From positions 1 through 64,000 of the forward strand of contig BDIU01000238.1 of assembly GCA_002118135.1 (NCBI GenBank): DNA of 64,000 nt, written 5' to 3'. Positions 59,501 to 64,000 of this stretch are shown in pieces. Each line of letters begins with the position of its first letter. Within the stretch, counting starts at the first letter, position 1. Source of the DNA: Trebouxia sp. TZW2008. Its lineage: Eukaryota; Chlorophyta; Trebouxiophyceae; Trebouxiales; Trebouxiaceae. The notes below the pieces were generated by a model that had not been told where the DNA came from, did no database searches, and saw nothing but the letters and a program-made list of their open reading frames with translations. The position numbers and the translations under genes are program-made.

Positions 59501-62500
59501 GGCATCCAGGGCTTCCTGAAGAGCCCCTACTTGACCCCTCAACACCTTGTTCTCCATCTTGGTCTCCTTCACATCCATTCCCTGCTTCATCAGGGCTCTC
59601 TCATATTCCTCTGCCTGGAGGTGCAGGGCTTTCTCAAGAGCCCCTACTTGACCGCTCAACACCGTGTTGTCATAGCCGCTGTTCCTAGCCTTCAGCATTT
59701 CTTCTGTCAGTTGACCAGCATACTCCTCAACCTCCTGCAACAATCAGCAAAAGAATGCAAGAAGCAACAAAATAGGAACTGGGCAGGTCAACAGCAAGCA
59801 TTTGCGAGCTTGCTGTAGCAAGGCTTCAACCTCTATTGTCAGTGCACCTGCAGATTCTTCTACCTCCTAGAATAAACAAGTGAAAACAGCAACATGAAAG
59901 AAACTGGGGAGGTCAACAGAAAGCGTCTTCAAGCTTGCTGTCACTAGCCTGTAGCATCTGTGTTGTCAGTGCATCTGCATCCACATCCTGGAAAGGCCAG
60001 ACAAAGACTGAAAGCAGCAACATGACAGAAATTGGGCAGGTCAACAGGAAGCGTCTTCCAGGTTGTTGCGGCAAGACTTCAACCTCTGTGTTGTCAGTGC
60101 TCCTCTATGTCCTGCAATAGCCAGACAAAGAATGAAATGCGCAAAACAACAGCAACTATGGAGGTCAACAAAACGAATTTCAAGCTTGCTGTGTTTAAGC
60201 TGCAACCTCTGTGTTGTCAGTGCATCTGCAGATGCCTCTACCTCCTGTAGTAGCCAGACAAGGAGTAAAACAAGCAAAACGGAAAATTGGGCAGGCAGAG
60301 ATCAAGCAAACGGTCTGCAAAAGTGACAGCCGCCAGCGCAGTCCCTGATGCTTGCCTTGGACATGCAAACGACCTCTATTGGCACAGGCATCGCATCTAT
60401 TCACAGAGCTAAAGCATTGCTTAGAATGTATCTTCTGCATTCTTTGCTGGATCAGAGTGCCGAATTGCTATGCAAGGATGTGCGCATTAATTGCACATGA
60501 CAACCTGACATAGTGGCCACAAGTGGAAACAAACCTGCTCCAGTTGATTTATTGTCTCTTGGGCTGCTGCAGCAGCCGCAGCAGCTTCCTCTGCAGCTGC
60601 AGCAGCTCCTTCAGCAGCTTCCTCCCTGTCAGCCAGAAGAGAGTACTGGAGACTGGCCAGAACCATGTCATGCTCATCAACCTCTTCCTCTTCTTCCTTG
60701 TTGTCTGCCTGCGCAATCAATCATCAAAAGGTCAATCAGGCAATCATTGAACTAGGCACTCAAACAATCATCACCTCACACAGTCAATGGAAAATGATAA
60801 CAGTCAGATTTTGAGACACAGATCTTGGACAACATAGCCAAATGTATCTGCAGCAGGTGACTTATTCCATCTGCAGAGCTGATCCTTGTGCTCATCTTGT
60901 GCAATATCTCTCATATGTCAGCAATCAGCACTGTGCTGTTGACTTGATAGACACAGACAGAGACAGTCAATCATATGCATGCACACAGGCACGGCTGGAC
61001 TGTGCTGCAAAGAATGAGTGTCTCACCTGCTTGGATGCCTTGTCCAGCTGGTTAACAAGGTCTTGGCACTTGCCCTGAGATGCTTCCCAGGCTTCCCTCA
61101 CTTCCTCATTCTCCTGCATTGCAGGAATGATGCCCACGTAAGAGTCATCTCGGCGACAACAGCTGTCACGGCATAAAGGCAGCTTTATTGGTAACCCATG
61201 TCAAGTGTCCTAGAGAATGTACTGTTTCCTGCAATGTGTTGCCGTTTGAGATGCCATGCTTGATGCATTGCAATGGTATTCAAGCAAGAATCTGTACATG
61301 CACCGATAGCGTTATTGCCTGCTGACCAAAATGATGATGACAATTGATCAATCAAAGTGGTGCAGGAATGATTGGCTTCACCTACAGCAGCATTGCATGC
61401 GGACCAGGGGTACTGAATGCAATGATGACTAGTCAACAAAATTGGTGCAGGGATGACTGAATTTACCTCCTGCAACCTTTCCATCTCCAACCAGTAGAAT
61501 TTCTTCTGGCGCTTAAGCTCTGCCACCAGTGAGGAGTTCTCCACTCTCAGCTCGTCCAAGCTGGTGTTTGCCACCTGCACAAATGTGACTTGATGTCAGA
61601 CTATCAACAGCCATGTGTGCAAAGTCAATGCCTACCACATAAGTTGATCACTATTGTTCTAAAGTGGGATAAGACCTGCAATGCTGATGTGTCTGCCAGG
61701 AAACATAAGCAGCAATGATTGGCATCCAATTATTGCAGAAGAGAGTCTCACAATTGAGTGCTGCTAAGCCCTCACTTACTGTACCTGCTATGTGACATTC
61801 CTATTCGATGGTACACATGATGATTGAGATCCATGCTTTGTTGCACCATGCCATTTCAGATGCAAGATAAATGTGTCAGTAGTGTGTGCACTGCTTAACA
61901 GGACTTTAACAAGACATGCCAGCATACAGTCCGCTTTTCCTGCCCTGGCAATCTTGCACTGGCAGCAAGCATTCCAAAGGCATAAGGTGGATCTGCTGCA
62001 CACTGGTATGTTCAAACGTACCTTGAGAGCATCCAACGCCCTTCTCAAAACACCCTTGCCTCTGGCCTCTTTGTAGCTGGCCCTCTCCAGCTTATCTTCC
62101 AACAATCCATGCTCCTGCAAGACATCCCACAAGGTCAGTCACAACAACAGTAAGTGATAACAATAATAATAATAATAATGATGACACTTTCCAGCAAGAG
62201 TGCTAGGTGTGTGTAGCACAAGTCCTATCTCGCCAGGCTGTAAAAAAGTGAAACAATATTGACTGATTACATGTTCTGTGTGGCCTAAGTCTTATCTTGC
62301 CAGGCTGGCTTGTTTGAGCGTCACAATAAGGATAAAAAGTGAGTGTGTTCTCTTATGCAACTGCCAGCCTGCATGTCCAGTCAACACTCAATCAGTAGTC
62401 AATAGAATTTACAGTCTGCGGTATGTTGAGATGCAGAAGACTGGCTTTGGCCTGCAACACTGCAAGGCGTTGTGTGACGATGTGCCAAAAGGTGGCACGC

Positions 62501-63472
62501 CCTGCAGGCGAGCATTGGTCCAGTCTCAGCACAAATTCCTTGCTAGTGGTTTGAGGTTACACATTCTCTCAGGCCTGCAACACTGCAATATGTTACGTGA
62601 GGGTGTGCTCACGGGACACATGCCTTGCAGGAGAGCATCAGCTAGCCAGAGCACAGATTCCTTGCTAGTGGTGCAAGGGTACATATTGACTTTGCGTAGA
62701 TATGCTTTTGTTTGCATGCTGGTGTTGGTGATGTAATCTCAATGTCATGGTGGTCTCATACACAATCCTTTCAGCAGGAGCCTGAGTAGCTGCACGCTCT
62801 TGCTGAGCTGAAAACGTTGATCAATCAGACAAGTAATCGATCAATCACGCAATTAGTTACTAAAGAATCAGCCAACCAACCAACCAACCAACCAACCAAT
62901 CAATCAACCAATTGATTGCCCAAGTGATTGTTGAGCAGCACATGCAACACCACGCTCACAGCACCCTATACTGTGCTACTTGTGGACAACACCATTGGCA
63001 TTGACACTTAGACATTGATTGCTTGGAGGCAGACCTTCAGCACCATCACATGCTCTATGGCAGCTTCTTCTTGAAGGCCACGAACTTGCGCTTGCAGGGA
63101 TTCGATCTGTGTCTGCGCCTGCTCCTGAGCATTACTCCACTCCTGCACACAAGCTTAGTTCAGAAACTATTCACGACACACCTGACGGTGGTCAGCAAGG
63201 ACTGTGCACATGCAGACATGCAAACAATGAAGCTAAGTCTCAGGTACTGGACCGCCTTAGATTGGGTGCTGCAGTGATAACGAGAAAGATGTCCCAAGCA
63301 GGACGCACCTTGACAGCAGCAGTATCAACCAGCTGAGCCTGATGACTACCTTCGACTTCTCTTGCCTGCAGCCAAAGCTTCGTTATAGAGTACAATCGGC
63401 GTCATCAAGTGGCATAGACCTGCTTGCATCAAATAGGTAGCAGCGTGAGTGCACCTTCTCGTTGATTTTCAT
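52030..63472 (-). CDS. Coiled-coil protein with repetitive Ser-Pro tail
   Basis: About 1,100 residues from at least 14 exons, nearly all phase 0. From the 5' end: MKINEK, EVEGSHQAQLVDTAAVK, QTQIESLQAQVRGLQEEAA (63.1), LLEDKLERASYKEAR (62.1), LDELRVENSSLVAELKRQKK (61.5) and NEEVREAWEASQGKCQDLV (61.1). Next come EEEVDEHDMVLASLQYSLLA (60.6) and a long exon with KQGMDVKETKMENKVLRGQV (59.5). A diverged second set follows: DGHDMVLAGLQYSLLVSQEE (58.0) and QQGMDVKESKTENKALRDDV (56.7). Then RYENMLSELREEVKDQDK (55.5). The tail exon (54.15-54.91) repeats SPAARAF(S/A)(F/K)S about ten times. The next exon (52.44-53.46) is Ser/Thr/Ala-rich with TRTRSQTAAQRHA and TRTRSQAAVERHR. The last exon ends QRAGRRA. 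Probably cytoskeletal, but no motor or other domain is seen. The true 5' end may lie upstream; 63472 is the last Met found in frame. Confidence 0.72.
53496..53570. repeat. (CA)n microsatellite
   Basis: About 28 uninterrupted CA units, then CGTGCG and a further short CA run. It lies in the intron between the two tail exons of the coiled-coil gene, close to the 5' side (minus strand) of the 52.44-53.46 kb exon. Confidence 0.98.
53945..53985 (+). repeat. Dispersed ACCACAAG-core repeat, third copy
   Basis: Matches 255-290 and 803-850: a CACACATG-like start, then AACCACAAG(A/G)G(C/T)A(A/G)TGT. About 40 bp of homology. Lies in an intron of the coiled-coil gene. Confidence 0.5.
54437..54860 (-). 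repeat. In-frame tandem coding repeat (~30-45 bp units)
   Basis: About ten units encode S/N-P-A-(A/V)-(R/G)-A-F/T-S-x-S. Some units alternate a short form (SPAARTSPQ) with a long form (SPAARAFSFSQ). The repeats keep one frame across about 400 bp, so the array evolves under coding constraint. Each unit supplies a Ser-Pro dipeptide. Confidence 0.85.
55581..56215. repeat. Five-copy tandem array of a coiled-coil exon 5' edge
   Basis: The cores CTCAGCA...TTCT..TATC..TGCAGTC.CCACACAT occur at about 55582, 55744, 55886, 56028 and 56172, with periods of 162 and then about 142 bp. On the minus strand each is an acceptor CTGCAG followed by the start of the exon RYENMLSE. Only the leftmost (last in transcript order) continues into the intact exon. 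The others carry stops or frame breaks. Confidence 0.85.
56683..57075. repeat. Decayed copies upstream of the 56.7 kb exon
   Basis: The intact exon EAEKYERMLMQQGMDV (56660-56795) has partial copies at about 56890-56940 (CTTTATCAGGGCTCTTTCAT) and 57020-57075 (TTCATCAGCACTCTTTCA). Each is followed by TTCTGCAA or TTCCTGCAA, that is an acceptor on the minus strand. Spacing is about 130 bp. Confidence 0.7.
57531..57985. repeat. Five-copy array of an exon 3' edge with donor
   Basis: The core GCAAACCTGT(C/T)CCAGC occurs at about 57531, 57631, 57731, 57833 and 57967. On the minus strand this is the end of the exon (RLGQ) plus donor GTTTGC/T. The rightmost is the true exon end. Units are about 100-134 bp and also share AATGAAGCGCATG-like and AGGGCAGAAG-like cores. 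Confidence 0.8.
58549..58620 (-). repeat. Dispersed intron repeat, copy 4
   Basis: Reverse-complement copy with ACTTGGGCCACACACACC then TAGCACATGTGCTGGAATGT and a following TATTGTTA-rich tract. It lies in an intron of the coiled-coil gene and leads directly into the kinase fragment. Confidence 0.7.
58708..58855 (+). pseudogene. Orphan protein-kinase catalytic-loop exon
   Basis: After a pyrimidine-rich CCTTTACAG acceptor the plus strand reads AVHEMHSKGFCHADLKTSNA then VVVKLIDMACS before a stop at about 58855. H-x-D-L-K-x-x-N is the catalytic loop of eukaryotic protein kinases, and L-I-D-M stands where DFG would be. No other kinase exon was found nearby, and it lies inside an intron of the opposite-strand coiled-coil gene, so it is probably a transposed exon relic. 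A remote possibility is an exon of an undetected nested gene. Confidence 0.65.
59205..59535. repeat. Three-copy array of an exon 3' edge
   Basis: TTGGTGCTGGCTGGC(A/C)TCCAGGG plus CTGAAGAGCCCC occurs at about 59206, 59346 and 59486, a period of 140 bp. The rightmost is the true end of the exon reading ALQEALDASQHQANQ (minus strand). The two to the left are decayed copies in the next intron. Confidence 0.85.
59700..60255. repeat. Five-unit ~125 bp array of an exon 5' edge
   Basis: The intact exon starts EVEEYAGQLTEEML (minus strand, about 59700-59735). Four upstream units at about 59830, 59955, 60080 and 60205 keep TGTTGTCAGTGCATCTGCA-like and CCTCCTG-like cores, reading EVEASADALTTQ in one frame. 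They share AACAG(C/A)AACATGA and GGGCAGGTCAACAG intron cores. Period 123-127 bp. Confidence 0.85.
62190..62240 (+). repeat. Dispersed intron repeat, copy 5
   Basis: GTGCTAGGTGTGTGTAGCAC then AAGTCCTATCTCGCCAGGCT, preceded by an AAT-trinucleotide run (62162-62178). Followed about 40 bp later by a partial sixth copy. Confidence 0.7.
62279..62340 (+). repeat. Dispersed intron repeat, copy 6 (partial)
   Basis: GTGTGGCCTAAGTCTTATCT then TGCCAGGCTGGCTTGTTTGA and GCGTCACAATAAGGAT. It shares the 3' half of the family consensus, including the GAGCGTCA..ATAAGGA end seen at 18.8 kb. Confidence 0.7.
62449..62690. repeat. Two-copy 121 bp intronic tandem repeat
   Basis: GGCCTGCAACACTGCAA at about 62450 recurs at about 62572. 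Each is followed by a diverged GTGTG..G, then CCTTGCAGG(A/C)GAGCAT, then TTCCTTGCTAGTGGT. It makes an open plus-strand frame but no recognisable protein. Confidence 0.8.
62872..62911. repeat. (CCAA)n tract
   Basis: About eight CCAA units grading into ATCAATCAACC, next to a TCAATCA-rich stretch that begins near 62818. Intronic in the coiled-coil gene. Confidence 0.9.
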
Positions 63473-64000
63473 GATGGCGTTGCGCGTCTGCGGGCAGCGC
63501 GCTGAGCCAACTGATTCTGCTGCACAACCACTAGGGCCACCAGCTGGTTTCGGTACCCTACACGCACTCAGCTTTTCTGAGCGTTGATGTGGACTTGTGT
63601 AACTTTGCAGCTGTCTGAAGGTCCCTCGCAGGCTTTGCACACGGGGTAATCGCCACACGCAACATTTTGTTGCAACAGCAGTCAATACCACAACTTCGCT
63701 CACCTTCTGAGCGTCGACTTGGACACGTTTTCAGGGTTGTTAGCAAAAGTGGTAGAATTGCTTGAGGCTTGCAGCCCTTGCTGTCGTGAACCAAAAGAGC
63801 GTGAGGGCACGTTCACCAAGCACTGGAAGCCGGAAGCGAATGATAAAAGCAGTGGTTGTCCTGCTCCTCGCGCTGTTGGTCAACGCTACACAAGGAAGTA
63901 GCTGCAGCTGTTCCGTTCACAATCGTCTGGCTCCTTTAGATTCCAGTGCCTGGAATCTGCTTCACCACGTCAGGCAGGACTTACGGCATGCACTGTTCAC
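63473..64000. other. Possible 5' region of the coiled-coil gene
   Basis: A minus-strand frame reading ...FGSRQQGLQASSNSTTFANN and ending KSTLRR at a GTGAGC donor (about 63709) could be an upstream exon. Another open frame runs directly into MKINEK. Neither was proven, and the true start may lie here or outside the window. Confidence 0.35.

Noticed and set aside
55581..60255. CRISPR-like regular spacing of repeats
   Set aside because: Units are 100-160 bp, degenerate, lack short identical repeats with unique spacers, and contain exon pieces in a eukaryotic gene.
1..64000. tRNA, rRNA, transposase or reverse-transcriptase genes
   Set aside because: None could be recognised by eye on either strand. 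Small structured RNAs would need a covariance-model search to exclude.

Overview
The window looks like nuclear DNA of a green alga (Chlorophyta, perhaps a trebouxiophyte; the rank below phylum is a guess). All genes are split by many GT-AG introns of about 50-900 bp. The gene set is plant-type: a PSTAIRE CDKA kinase, a bHLH factor with a C-terminal ACT-like domain, a hydroxyproline/serine glycosyltransferase of the HPAT/SGT1 type, and two proteins that look plastid-targeted. No bacterial operons, viral genes, rRNA, tRNA or CRISPR array were seen.

Layout: ELP5 (-) and WDR43/UTP5 (+) diverge from a 184 bp gap near 4.8 kb. Then come an unrecognised, probably mitochondrial protein (+, 10.2-11.7 kb), CDKA (-, 12.1-14.5), a mitochondrial carrier (-, 15.1-16.5), an HPAT/SGT1-type glycosyltransferase (-, 17.5-21.8) and DAD1/OST2 (-, 22.6-23.1). 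A disordered/coiled-coil protein of about 1,150 residues follows (+, 23.7-33.6). Next are mitoribosomal uL2m (+, 34.3-37.7), bHLH-ACT (+, 38.5-40.7), complex I NDUFS4 (+, 41.8-42.9) and MBF1 (+, 43.9-44.7). An FHA protein (-, 45.8-46.5) diverges from a DnaJ-type zinc-finger protein (+, 47.1-48.3). The window closes with SDH2 (-, 49.2-51.3) and a coiled-coil protein with a repetitive Ser-Pro tail (-, 52.0-63.5 or beyond). Five genes serve mitochondria (carrier, unknown protein, uL2m, NDUFS4, SDH2), but nothing suggests co-regulation. Gene models were built by reading exon frames and joining splice sites whose phases agree. Several 5' ends and a few internal exons remain open.

The most striking signal is not a gene. 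In at least six of the genes the introns hold tandem arrays (2-5 units, mostly 100-200 bp period) in which each unit carries a decayed copy of the neighbouring exon edge, often with its splice donor or acceptor still intact. Examples are in ELP5, WDR43, the 23.7-33.6 kb gene (four places), uL2m (two places), MBF1 and the 52-63.5 kb coiled-coil gene (five places). In the last gene whole functional exons have also been block-duplicated. A second signal is a dispersed repeat of about 80-100 bp, in both orientations, inside introns of three genes. One copy lies next to a stray protein-kinase catalytic-loop exon on the strand opposite to its host gene. Together these suggest introns that grow by repeated duplication of exon borders, plus a small intron-resident repeat family.
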